A DNA stretch of 64,000 bases. Source: Pseudomonas chlororaphis subsp. aurantiaca (lineage in GTDB: Bacteria > Pseudomonadota > Gammaproteobacteria > Pseudomonadales > Pseudomonadaceae). Every line of letters starts with the position of its first letter. Position 1 is the stretch's first letter. Under the pieces are notes generated by a model. It was not told the DNA's origin. It made no database searches and was given only the letters and a program-made list of their open reading frames with translations. The stretch spans positions 6,386,001 through 6,450,000 of the forward strand of contig NZ_CP059162.1 of the NCBI RefSeq assembly GCF_013466605.1. Reading direction: 5' to 3'. The position numbers and the translations under genes are program-made. This document shows, piece by piece, positions 9,059 to 17,627 of this stretch.

Positions 9059-10237
9059 TTGCGCTCTACCGAAGTCGTGATCATTGGCGCTGGCGCCGCA
9101 GGGTTGATGTGCGCGCTGACCGCGGCCGGTCGTGGCCGCCAGGTGATGCTGCTGGACCATGCCAACAAGGCCGGCAAGAAGATCCTCATGTCCGGCGGTG
9201 GGCGCTGCAACTTCACCAACATGTATACCGAGCCCGGCAACTTCCTTTCGCAGAACCCGCATTTCTGCAAGTCGGCCCTGGCTCGCTACACCCAGTGGGA
9301 CTTCATCGGCCTGGTGGCCAAGCATGGCGTGCCGTACCACGAGAAAAAGCTCGGCCAGCTGTTCTGCGACAACAAGTCCAGCGACATCCTCGGCATGCTG
9401 CTCGACGAGTGCGACCAGGTCGGCGTCCAGCTGCACCTGGACACCTCGATCCAGCAGATCGAGAAGCTCGACGCCGGCTACCTGCTGGAAACCACCCTCG
9501 GCCAGCTCCAGTGCGAATCCCTGGTGATCGCCACCGGCGGCCTGTCGATTCCGACCCTGGGCGCCACCGGCTTCGGTTATCAGATCGCCAAGCAGTTCGG
9601 CCACGAGCTGCTGCCGACCCGCGCGGGCCTGGTGCCGTTCACCATCACCGACCAGCTCAAGGAGCTGTGCGGCGAGCTGTCCGGCACCTCGGTGGACTGC
9701 CTGGTGAGCTGCAACGACATGAGTTTTCGCGAGAACATCCTGTTCACCCACCGAGGCCTGAGCGGCCCGGCGATCCTGCAGATTTCCTCATACTGGCAAC
9801 CCGGCGACACGCTGGAGATCAACCTGCTGCCGGACCACGACGTGCCGGGCTGGCTGCAACAGCAGCAGGCCGAGCGTCCCAACAGCGAGCTCAAGACCCT
9901 GCTCGGCGAGATCTTCACCAAGAAGATGGCCGGCCTGCTGGCCGACAGCTGGTTCGTCTCCAAGCCGATGAAGCAGTACACCCACGCCGAGCTGGCGGAC
10001 ATCGCCAGCAAGCTGGCGAGCTGGCAGCTGGTGCCCGCCGGCACCGAGGGTTATCGCACCGCCGAGGTGACGCTGGGCGGCGTCGACACCCGCGAGGTGT
10101 CGTCCAAGACCATGGAATCGCTGAAGAGCCCGGGCCTGTATTTCATCGGTGAGGTGCTGGACGTCACCGGCCACCTGGGCGGCTTCAACTTCCAGTGGGC
10201 CTGGGCCTCCGGCTACGCGGCCGCGCAGTACGTCTGA
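9059..10237 (+). CDS. YhiN/HI0933-family FAD/NAD(P)-binding flavoprotein
   Basis: 392-residue member of the HI0933-like flavoprotein (YhiN, BaiN-type) family, a conserved family of uncertain function; some members act as flavin reductases on bile acids or related compounds. The N-terminus has the Rossmann FAD motif GAGAAGLMCALTAAGRG at residues 9-25 and the family motif KILMSGGGRCNFTN near 40. The C-terminal EVLDVTGHLGGFNFQWAWASGYAAA closes the FAD site. I chose TTG 9059, preceded by CGAGGA at 8-nt spacing; reading further up to 8966 would translate a repeat arm. It appears to be a single-gene unit between two repeat pairs. Confidence 0.88.
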   Translation: MRSTEVVIIGAGAAGLMCALTAAGRGRQVMLLDHANKAGKKILMSGGGRCNFTNMYTEPGNFLSQNPHFCKSALARYTQWDFIGLVAKHGVPYHEKKLGQLFCDNKSSDILGMLLDECDQVGVQLHLDTSIQQIEKLDAGYLLETTLGQLQCESLVIATGGLSIPTLGATGFGYQIAKQFGHELLPTRAGLVPFTITDQLKELCGELSGTSVDCLVSCNDMSFRENILFTHRGLSGPAILQISSYWQPGDTLEINLLPDHDVPGWLQQQQAERPNSELKTLLGEIFTKKMAGLLADSWFVSKPMKQYTHAELADIASKLASWQLVPAGTEGYRTAEVTLGGVDTREVSSKTMESLKSPGLYFIGEVLDVTGHLGGFNFQWAWASGYAAAQYV

Positions 10238-10264
10238 TCCGCTTCCTGGCGCTCACCCGATCCC

Positions 10265-10366
10265 TGTAGCCGCTGCCGAAGGCTGCGATAGGTCCGCAGG
10301 ACCTCGGGGGACGCCAGATCGCTGTGCCCCTTCGGGTCGATCGCAGCCTTCGGCAGCGGCTACAGG
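10265..10366. repeat. Inverted repeat pair, family 1
   Basis: ctgtagccgctgccgaaggctgcgat faces atcgcagccttcggcagcggctacagg about 50 nt later. It lies between the flavoprotein gene and the YccS-like gene. Confidence 0.82.
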
Positions 10367-10479
10367 TACCGATGAACATCAGCGGGAACAGAATTTGCTG
10401 GCGGATGTGACGCCCCCATTGCGCGGGCGTCAATACTGGCTCAATTTAGCGGCATCGCCCCGGAAGGCTTTCTCACTTC

Positions 10480-12672
10480 ATGTCATCGACCAGCTTTCGT
10501 CAGTCACTGCGGCGCCTTTGGGCGCTGGATAAATTCAGCTACAGCGTGCGGGTGTTCATCGCTCTGACCGGGAGCATGGCGCTGTGCTGGTACCAGGACG
10601 AAATGGCTTTGCTGATCCCCTTGTTCCTGGGGATTATCGCCAGCGCCCTGGCCGAGACCGACGACAGCTGGCAAGGCCGGATCAATGCCCTGGCCGTGAC
10701 CCTGGTGTGCTTCAGCGTCGCCGCCCTTTCCGTCGAACTGTTGTTCCCCTACCCCTGGATCTTCGTCATCGCCCTGGCGCTGGCCAGCTTTGGCCTGACC
10801 ATGCTCGGCGCCCTGGGCGAACGTTACGGGGCGATCGCCTCGGCGACCCTGATCCTGTCGGTCTACACCATGATCGGCGTGGACCAGCGCGGCGGCGCCG
10901 TCACTGACTTCTGGCATGAACCGCTGCTGCTGGTGGCCGGCGCCGCCTGGTACGGCCTGCTGTCGGTGCTGTGGCAGGCGATGTTTTCCAACCAGCCGGT
11001 GCAGCAGAGCCTGGCGCGCCTGTTCCGCGAGCTGGGCTATTACCTCAAGCTCAAGTCGTCGCTGTTCGAACCGATCCGCCAACTGGACGTGGAAGCGCGC
11101 CGGCTGGAGCTGGCGCAGCAGAACGGCCGGGTGGTGGCGGCCCTGAACGCCGCCAAGGAAATCATCCTGCACCGGGTCGGCAACGGCCGGCCGGGCTCGA
11201 AAGTCAGCCGCTACCTGAAGCTGTACTTCCTCGCCCAGGACATCCACGAACGCGCCAGCTCGTCCCACTACCCCTACAACGCCCTGGCCGATGCGTTCTT
11301 CCACAGCGACGTGCTGTTCCGCTGCCAGCGCCTGCTGCGCCAGCAAGGCAAGGCCTGCCGGGCCCTGGGCGAATCCATCCAGCTGCGCCAGCCCTTCGTC
11401 TACGATGCCAGCTTCGCCGAGGCCCTGAGCGACCTGCACGCCTCCCTGGAACACCTGCGCATCCAGAGCAACCCGGCCTGGCGCGGCCTGCTGCGTTCGC
11501 TGCGAGCGCTGGCCGCCAACCTCGGCACCCTCGACCGCCTGCTCAGCGACGCCAGCAACCCCGACGCCCTGGCCGACGCCACCGACAGCAGCCTGCTGGA
11601 CCGCTCGCCGCGCAACCTCAAGGACGTCTGGACCCGCCTGCGCACCCAGCTGACCCCGACGTCGCTGCTGTTTCGCCACGCCCTGCGCCTGCCCCTGGCC
11701 CTGAGCATCGGCTACGGCATGGTGCACCTGATCCACCCGTCCCAGGGCTACTGGATCATCCTCACCACCTTGTTCGTCTGCCAGCCGAACTACGGCGCCA
11801 CGCGGCGCAAGCTGGGCCAGCGGATCATCGGCACCGCCATCGGCCTGGTGGTCGCCTGGGCGCTGTTCGACCTGTTCCCCAGCCCGCTGGTGCAGTCACT
11901 GTTCGCCATCGCCGCCGGGGTGGTGTTCTTTACCAACCGCACCACCCGCTACACCCTGGCCACCGCCGCCATCACCATCATGGTGCTGTTCTGCTTCAAC
12001 CAGGTGGGCGACGGCTACGGGCTGTTGCTGCCGCGCCTGTTCGATACCCTGCTGGGCAGCCTGATCGCCGGCCTGGCGGTGTTCCTGTTCCTGCCGGACT
12101 GGCAGGGCCGGCGCCTGAACAAGGTGCTGGCCAATACCCTGACCTGCAACAGCATCTACCTGCGGCAGATCATGCAGCAGTACGCGGCCGGCAAGAGCGA
12201 CGACCTGGCGTACCGCCTGGCCCGGCGCAATGCCCATAACGCCGACGCGGCGCTGTCCACCACCCTGGCCAACATGCTGATGGAGCCCGGGCATTTCCGT
12301 AAGGAAGCGGACGTCGGCTTTCGCTTCCTGGTGCTGTCGCACACCTTGCTCAGCTACCTCTCCGGCCTCGGCGCGCACCGGGAAACCCAGTTGCCGGCGG
12401 AAGTCCGCGAGCACCTGATCGATGGGGCCGGGGTCAGCCTCGCCAGCAGCATCGATGAAATCGCCCAGGGCCTGGCGAGCAAGCAGCCGGTGGCGATCCA
12501 GAGCGATGCCGAAGAAGCCCTGGCCAACGAGCTGGAGCAGATGCCGGACGAGATCGATGAAGGTCAACGGCTGGTGCAGACCCAACTGGCGCTGATCTGC
12601 CGCCAACTGGGCCCCTTGCGGACCCTGGCGGCGCACCTGATCAAGGACACCGGCGAAGAACAGGCCGCGTAG
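10480..12672 (+). CDS. YccS/YhfK-family inner membrane protein (FUSC domains)
   Basis: 730-residue integral membrane protein of the YccS/YhfK family with FUSC-type domains. Two hydrophobic bundles are visible: residues ~25-175 (FIALTGSMALCWYQDEMALLIPLFLG onward) and ~400-545 (LALSIGYGMVHLIHP, WIILTTLFVCQPNYGATRRKLGQRIIGT). They are separated by a long cytoplasmic helical region. The QPNYGATRRKLGQRIIGT motif is the FUSC signature also found in aromatic acid exporters such as AaeB. Function is not established; relatives are tied to aromatic acid efflux or envelope processes. GGAAGG lies 12 nt before ATG 10480. The TAG stop is inside a family 1 repeat arm, so the C-terminus may have been reset by repeat insertion. 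Confidence 0.85.
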   Translation: MSSTSFRQSLRRLWALDKFSYSVRVFIALTGSMALCWYQDEMALLIPLFLGIIASALAETDDSWQGRINALAVTLVCFSVAALSVELLFPYPWIFVIALALASFGLTMLGALGERYGAIASATLILSVYTMIGVDQRGGAVTDFWHEPLLLVAGAAWYGLLSVLWQAMFSNQPVQQSLARLFRELGYYLKLKSSLFEPIRQLDVEARRLELAQQNGRVVAALNAAKEIILHRVGNGRPGSKVSRYLKLYFLAQDIHERASSSHYPYNALADAFFHSDVLFRCQRLLRQQGKACRALGESIQLRQPFVYDASFAEALSDLHASLEHLRIQSNPAWRGLLRSLRALAANLGTLDRLLSDASNPDALADATDSSLLDRSPRNLKDVWTRLRTQLTPTSLLFRHALRLPLALSIGYGMVHLIHPSQGYWIILTTLFVCQPNYGATRRKLGQRIIGTAIGLVVAWALFDLFPSPLVQSLFAIAAGVVFFTNRTTRYTLATAAITIMVLFCFNQVGDGYGLLLPRLFDTLLGSLIAGLAVFLFLPDWQGRRLNKVLANTLTCNSIYLRQIMQQYAAGKSDDLAYRLARRNAHNADAALSTTLANMLMEPGHFRKEADVGFRFLVLSHTLLSYLSGLGAHRETQLPAEVREHLIDGAGVSLASSIDEIAQGLASKQPVAIQSDAEEALANELEQMPDEIDEGQRLVQTQLALICRQLGPLRTLAAHLIKDTGEEQAA

Positions 12673-12710
12673 CCGCTGCCGCAGGCTGCGATCGCCTCCG
12701 CAGGAGGCGC
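12668..12710. repeat. Family 1 repeat arm overlapping a stop codon
   Basis: gtagccgctgccgcaggctgcgatcg begins inside the stop codon of the YccS-like gene and is followed by a short hairpin gcctccgcaggaggc. No facing arm is seen before 12781. Confidence 0.7.
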
Positions 12711-12780
12711 AAGCTTTCAAGCACGCCGCAGGTTTCGGCCTTGGCGCCCAGCCTTCCGCAGTAGCTTTAATGGCGCCGCT

Positions 12781-13518
12781 TTACATCCCGTGCTGGCGCA
12801 GCAAGCGCTCGTAGCTACCGTCGGCTTTCATCGCCTCGATCTCCCGGTCGAACTTCGCCACGATCTGCGCATGCGCGGGGTTCTTCAGGCTGACCAGGAT
12901 ATGCAGGCCGTTCTCGCTCAGGGAATTGGGCAGGAACTCCACCGCATTGCGCACCCGCGGCGACTCCCGCGCCAGGTAATAACGGGCAACGTATTCGTCC
13001 TCCAGGGTCAGCTTGACCCGGTCGGCCGCCAGCATGCGCACCGCCATCGCGAAGTTATGCACCAAGACCTTCTGCAGCTCTGGATCGCTGTCGAAATCGG
13101 GCGAGTAGGCATAACCACGCACCACCGCGATGGGGTACCCGTGCAATTGCTTGAGGTTGGTGTATTCGATGGAGGCATCCTTGCGCCGGATGAAACGCAC
13201 CCGATTGACCAGGTACTCCGAGGAGAACTGCCCCAGCTGGGTGCGCGCCTCATTGAACCAGGCATTCACCAGCACGTCGTAACGGCCCTCGCCGACGCCG
13301 AGCAGGGCCCGCGCCCAGGGCACCTGTTCGAACTCGCTGGCGTAACCGGCCCGGGCCAGCGCGGTGCTGACGATGTCGGTGGCCAGCCCGCCGTTGACCA
13401 GCGTCGCATCCGTGAAGGGCGGCCAGGCGTCGGCCACCAATCGCAATTTTTCCGCATAAGCGCTCTGGCCCAGCAACAGCAATCCGATCAAAGCAAAAGC
13501 TCGATGCAATCGCGGCAT
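12781..13518 (-). CDS. Periplasmic substrate-binding protein, SBP_bac_3 type
   Basis: 245-residue extracellular solute-binding protein family 3 member. The N-terminal hydrophobic stretch (ALIGLLLLGQSAYA) is a Sec signal peptide with likely cleavage after AYA. The mature start EKLRLVADAWPPFTD is the usual first strand of this fold, and GGLATDIVSTALARAGY the second. No permease or ATPase gene lies next to it, so it may be an orphan binding protein or a sensor rather than part of an ABC importer. The ligand is unknown; amino acids are the commonest ligand of the family. A related protein is encoded at 42095-42910. It is transcribed away from elaA. Confidence 0.82.
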   Translation of the reverse strand: MPRLHRAFALIGLLLLGQSAYAEKLRLVADAWPPFTDATLVNGGLATDIVSTALARAGYASEFEQVPWARALLGVGEGRYDVLVNAWFNEARTQLGQFSSEYLVNRVRFIRRKDASIEYTNLKQLHGYPIAVVRGYAYSPDFDSDPELQKVLVHNFAMAVRMLAADRVKLTLEDEYVARYYLARESPRVRNAVEFLPNSLSENGLHILVSLKNPAHAQIVAKFDREIEAMKADGSYERLLRQHGM

Positions 13519-13792
13519 GCTAAAAGATCCTTAGCGGGCGGACAGCCCTGCGTGTTTTTTGCCCAGACTCGAGGTTCTCCGGCCGGTAGACGGCCGCGAT
13601 CCAGCTCCTAACAGTAGCTTATGGGCGCCACTGCACAGCGCGTCAGCGCAGATTACACAAAGAAGACACACGTGAACCAACGCGATGATGGCATTTTGAT
13701 CTGCCTCACAGAATCGCCACGCCACTGCCAGGCAAGACAAGCTACCCGCCAGGCGCTTAACATCCGGTCACAGCTTTCCAAAGGATGAAACG

Positions 13793-14245
13793 ATGACAAT
13801 CGAATGGGTCTGCAAACACCACACCGATCTGGGCAAGGAGCAGCTGTACGCGATCCTGCAGTTGCGTACCGAAGTCTTCGTGGTCGAGCAGAAATGCGCC
13901 TACCAGGAAGTCGATGGCCAGGACCTGGAAGGCGACACCTGCCACCTGATGGCCTGGGACGATGACCAGCTGGTGGCTTACCTGCGCCTGCTCGACCCGG
14001 TCTCCCAGGGCGGCGACGTGGTCATCGGCCGCGTGGTGATCGCCCCGCAGGCACGGGGCAAGGGGCTGGGCCATGAACTGATGGAGCACGCGCTGAAACA
14101 GGCGCAGAAACACTGGCCGCAAACGCCGATCTATCTGTCGGCCCAGGCGCATTTGCAGGGGTATTACGAGCGCTACGGCTTCAACGTCGTGGGCGAGGAG
14201 TACCTGGAAGACAATATCCCGCATATCGGCATGCGCCGCAGCTGA
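13793..14245 (+). CDS. elaA: GNAT-family N-acetyltransferase ElaA
   Basis: 150-residue acetyltransferase of the ElaA family. The N-terminal LYAILQLRTEVFVVEQKCAYQEVDGQD segment is diagnostic of ElaA; the acetyl-CoA loop is VVIAPQARGKGLGHELM (V-x-x-x-x-R-G-x-G pattern) near residues 81-97, and the C-terminal YYERYGFNVVGEEYLEDNIPHIGM is the usual last strand. The substrate is unknown in this family. AAAGGA lies just upstream of ATG 13793. A 7-bp hairpin (cctgctg/cagcagg, 14261-14278) follows the gene but has no T run. Confidence 0.9.
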   Translation: MTIEWVCKHHTDLGKEQLYAILQLRTEVFVVEQKCAYQEVDGQDLEGDTCHLMAWDDDQLVAYLRLLDPVSQGGDVVIGRVVIAPQARGKGLGHELMEHALKQAQKHWPQTPIYLSAQAHLQGYYERYGFNVVGEEYLEDNIPHIGMRRS

Positions 14246-14311
14246 TATCGCGATCGCGAGCCTGCTGCAGCCAGCAGGTTCGCATTCACACCGATGGGCT
14301 GCCGGGATCCC

Positions 14312-14608
14312 TCAGGGATACTCCAGCACCGCCTTGATCCGTGACAGATTCGCCTCGATCCAGCCCTTGTCGATCGCGCCCCAGCTTTTGATCCGATAGC
14401 TGCCGGCATGATTGCGCGCGCCGTCCTGCTGCTCGAACTCACAGACGATATCCAGATCCGCCAGGGCCGCAATGGTGTCCTGCGCCGTGCGCCGCGGCAT
14501 GCCGGTCGCCTCGGTCAGGGCCGGGACATTGCTGGCCAGGCCGCTGTCGATCAGGTAGGCCACGTACAGCCGGCGGTAAAAACTGCTTTTGGTCTTGCTC
14601 ACGTCCAT
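14312..14608 (-). CDS. Small winged-helix DNA-binding protein
   Basis: 98-residue protein with a helix-turn-helix that reads NVPALTEATGMPRRTAQDTIAALADLDIVCEFEQ (residues ~27-60), resembling IclR/MarR-like winged helices, followed by a wing and a C-terminal helix WIEANLSRIKAVLEYP. It begins 22 nt after the zinc peptidase gene with a clear AAGGAG, so the two are probably co-transcribed. Its targets are unknown. It is too small for a separate effector domain and could be a local repressor. Confidence 0.75.
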   Translation of the reverse strand: MDVSKTKSSFYRRLYVAYLIDSGLASNVPALTEATGMPRRTAQDTIAALADLDIVCEFEQQDGARNHAGSYRIKSWGAIDKGWIEANLSRIKAVLEYP

Positions 14609-14630
14609 CGCCCGCTCCTTGTGCCCAGGG

Positions 14631-15143
14631 TCACTCAGCCCCGCCCGGACGCGCTTGCAGCTCGCGCCAGGTCAGGTAGACCCGCAGGTCGAATTCCAGT
14701 TGGTGATAGCCCGGCAGCATGTGCTCGCAGAGCTTGTAGAAGGCCTTGTTGTGCTCGCTTTCCTTGAAGTGCGCCAGCTCGTGGACGACGATCATGCGCA
14801 GGAATTCCGGCGCCGCCTCCTTGAACAGCGAGGCGATGCGGATTTCCTTCTTGGCCTTGAGCTTGCCGCCCTGGACCCGCGAGATCGTGGTGTGCAGGCC
14901 CAGGGCGCGGTGCGTCAGGTCCAGGCGGTTGTCGAACAGCACCTTGTCGATGGCCGGGGCGTTGCGCAGGTACTCCTGCTTCAACTCCAGGGCATAGCCG
15001 TACAGCGCCTTGTCGCTCTGTACCCCGTGCTTGCCGGGATAACGCTGGCTCAGGTAGTCGCCCAGCCGCCCTTGCGCAATCAGCTGGCGCACTTGCTCTT
15101 GCAGGGTGGCGGGATAGGCCTGGAGGTATTTCAACGCGGTCAT
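14631..15143 (-). CDS. YgjP/M48-like metal-dependent hydrolase
   Basis: 170-residue protein of the YgjP-like metallopeptidase domain (DUF45, M48-related). The zinc motif is HELAHFKESEHNKAFY (HExxH with a downstream His), near residues 120-135. It lacks a signal peptide and is predicted cytoplasmic; the physiological substrate is unknown, and relatives include SprT/WSS1-type proteases. I start at ATG 15143 (MTALKYLQAYPATLQ); no strong Shine-Dalgarno is visible, and an in-frame alternative exists at 15158. The winged-helix gene follows 22 nt downstream. Confidence 0.82.
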   Translation of the reverse strand: MTALKYLQAYPATLQEQVRQLIAQGRLGDYLSQRYPGKHGVQSDKALYGYALELKQEYLRNAPAIDKVLFDNRLDLTHRALGLHTTISRVQGGKLKAKKEIRIASLFKEAAPEFLRMIVVHELAHFKESEHNKAFYKLCEHMLPGYHQLEFDLRVYLTWRELQARPGGAE

Positions 15144-15185
15144 GGGGCGGCAACGCAATCACGAAAGGCCGCCAGTGTAGCGAAT

Positions 15186-17309
15186 TCAACCCGGCAACGC
15201 GCTCCAGTCGAAGGGCTCGGCGAAGCGCTCGGCATCCGCGGCGATCAACGGCCGCGCCACCAGGAAACCCTGCACGTACTCGCAGCCGTTGGCCTGCAGC
15301 CAGCGGTACTGTTCCAGGGTTTCCACGCCTTCGGCGATCACCAGCACACCGAACGCCTTGCACAAGTCGATCACGCAGCGCGCCAGCGCCGCATCCCGCG
15401 TCGAGCCCGGCAACCTGGCGATCAGGTGGCGGTCGAGCTTGAGGGTATCGAGCTCCAGGTCCCGCAGGTGAGCCAACGAACAGTCGCCCGACCCGAAGTC
15501 GTCCAGCGCCACCCGCACCCCGAGGCTGCGTAACAGGCGCAGTTGCTTGCGCGACTCATCGAGGTTCTGGGTCAAGGCGCTTTCCGTAACCTCGACTTCC
15601 AGTTGCCACGGCTCCAGGCCGTGACGCTCCAGGACCTGGCGCAGTTCGGTGACCAGGTTCGGCATGGCGAACTGGGTGCCGCTCAAGCTCACGGCCAACA
15701 CGGTCTGCTCGGCGAACAGCGTTTTCCAGGACGCCCGCTGGCTCGTACTCTGCTGGTAGATCCAGCTGCCCAGGCGACTGATCAGCCGCGCTTCCTCCAG
15801 CAGCGGCAAAAACAACCCCGGCGGCACATCGCCGACGCTCGGATGCCGCCAGCGCAACAGGGCTTCGAAACCGCGCAGGTGCCCGTCGGCAATCGCCACC
15901 TGGGGCTGGTACACCAGGTTGAACTCCTTGCGCTCGACCGCGCTGCGCACACTTTCCTCGAGCATCAGCCGCGAGCGGGCTCGGCCATTCATTTCGTGGT
16001 CGTAATAACGGTATTGCTGGCGCCCGGCACGCTTGGACTCATACATGGCGATATCCGCCGCGCGCATCAGGCCATCCAGGTTGGAACCGCAATCGGGGTA
16101 GATGGCGATGCCGATGCTGGCCCCCAGGGCGACATCCAGACCGTCGATCTGCTGACAGATCGATATCCGCTCGATGAGCTTCTCGGAAATCTTCGCCGCC
16201 TGTTCCGGGAACTCCAGTTCCAGCAACGCGGTGAACTCGTCGCCGCCCATGCGCGCCAGGATGTCGAAGGAGCGCAGGCAGGCTTTCATCTGCTCGGACA
16301 CCCAGCGCAGCACCCGATCCCCCGCGTCGTGCCCCAGGGAATCGTTGACCCGCTTGAAACCATCCAGGTCCAGGTACAGCAGCACCAGCGACTTGTCCGA
16401 GCGCTCGCTGCGCAGCAACACGCTTTCCACGGTCTGGTAGAAGCCGCGCCGGTTGAGCAGGCCAGTCAGCGGATCGGTCACCGCCTGGTATTCCAGTTGC
16501 TGGTGCAGGTGGCGGACTTCCGACATGTCGAGCAGGGTCACCACCATCGCCTTCTGTTCGCTCGGCAGCGGCGCGCAGGACAACGCCACCGACACCTGCT
16601 GGCCCGGCAGGGTACGCAAGATGGCGTCGTGCAGGCGGTAGGTCTCGCCCTTGCGATAGCAGGCATATAGCTCGGATTCGGCCCACTGCGGCACATGGGG
16701 TTTTTGCAGATAGTCGAGCAGCGCCGAACCCTCCAGCTCGCTCACCGGAGCGTCGAGCAAACGCGAGACCGCCGGGTTGGCGAAACGGACGATCCCACCT
16801 TCATCCACCACCAGAATCCCTTCCGCGGCGTTCTCCAGCACCGAGGCGTTGAAGGCCCGGGCGTTCTCCAGGTCGTGGCTCAGACGCTGCAGCGCGCGGC
16901 GATTGCGCTGCTGCTCCAGCAACGCCTGGACCTTGGGCTTGAGGATCTGCGGGTCGAACGGCTTGAACAGGTAATCCACCGCGCCGCTGGCGTAGCCCTT
17001 GATCACGGCGTCCTTGGACTGCTCGTTGGCGGTAAGGAAGATGATCGGGGTCAGGCAGGTTCGCTGGCTGCCGCGCATCAGGCGGGCGACTTCGAAACCG
17101 TCCATTTCCGGCATCTGCACATCCAGCAACACCAGATCGATGTCGTGTTCCAGTAACAGACCCAGGGCCTCGACACCCGAGGCGGCGGTCATGACCTGCC
17201 AGTCGTGGCGCTGCAGGAGTGCTCGCATGCTGAGCAGATTTTCGGGGTAATCATCAACAATCAGTAAGACCGAGCTGGCTTCACCTGGCCGAGTTTGCGC
17301 GCATTCCAT
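15186..17309 (-). CDS. Response regulator with PAS, GGDEF and EAL domains
   Basis: 707-residue cytoplasmic protein controlling cyclic-di-GMP. Order: receiver domain (~13-130; phospho-acceptor D63, conserved K116), PAS (~153-265), GGDEF (~275-440) and EAL (~450-705). The cyclase site reads GGDEF at 355-359 and the inhibitory site RxxD is intact as RSFD at 346-349, so cyclase activity is plausible. The EAL motif is at 482-484, and the ligand and catalytic positions E573/E576, D603-D604, K624, E660 and Q680 look conserved. The position normally held by the metal-binding Asn (NLS motif) is Ser541 (SLSGTQF), which may weaken or abolish phosphodiesterase activity. No kinase gene lies next to it. 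It is divergent from the alginate lyase. Confidence 0.92.
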   Translation of the reverse strand: MECAQTRPGEASSVLLIVDDYPENLLSMRALLQRHDWQVMTAASGVEALGLLLEHDIDLVLLDVQMPEMDGFEVARLMRGSQRTCLTPIIFLTANEQSKDAVIKGYASGAVDYLFKPFDPQILKPKVQALLEQQRNRRALQRLSHDLENARAFNASVLENAAEGILVVDEGGIVRFANPAVSRLLDAPVSELEGSALLDYLQKPHVPQWAESELYACYRKGETYRLHDAILRTLPGQQVSVALSCAPLPSEQKAMVVTLLDMSEVRHLHQQLEYQAVTDPLTGLLNRRGFYQTVESVLLRSERSDKSLVLLYLDLDGFKRVNDSLGHDAGDRVLRWVSEQMKACLRSFDILARMGGDEFTALLELEFPEQAAKISEKLIERISICQQIDGLDVALGASIGIAIYPDCGSNLDGLMRAADIAMYESKRAGRQQYRYYDHEMNGRARSRLMLEESVRSAVERKEFNLVYQPQVAIADGHLRGFEALLRWRHPSVGDVPPGLFLPLLEEARLISRLGSWIYQQSTSQRASWKTLFAEQTVLAVSLSGTQFAMPNLVTELRQVLERHGLEPWQLEVEVTESALTQNLDESRKQLRLLRSLGVRVALDDFGSGDCSLAHLRDLELDTLKLDRHLIARLPGSTRDAALARCVIDLCKAFGVLVIAEGVETLEQYRWLQANGCEYVQGFLVARPLIAADAERFAEPFDWSALPG

Positions 17310-17627
17310 GCTGCTTCTCTTGTCTGTGTAGGGCCGGCCTGCGAAGAAGACCGGACAAAAACTGAGCCTTCACTCTAGACCCGGAACCCGCAAAGCAGAA
17401 GCTGTCACAGCGCCAGCATTTAGCCAAAGCCCCAGGCACCCGACTAACGGTCAGCCCCATAGGCGCTGAAAGCGGTGGCGGCAGCTTTTCGACAGATGGT
17501 TGACGCCAATTATCCGCCAGGCGGGCATTAACAAAAGCGGCTTCTACGCTTATAAAGACCGCCTTCAAAAGCGCAGGCTAAAGCCTTTGTCGGCTTTCAT
17601 CCGGCATCAAATCGGGAAGCTTTGACT
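17310..17627. other. Intergenic region between the c-di-GMP regulator and the alginate lyase
   Basis: This 318-nt divergent spacer should carry promoters for both flanking genes. I see small inverted elements (aagcctttgtcggctt near 17581; ccgccaggcggg near 17515) but no convincing sigma70 pair, terminator or gene. It is AT-richer close to the alginate lyase. Confidence 0.5.
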
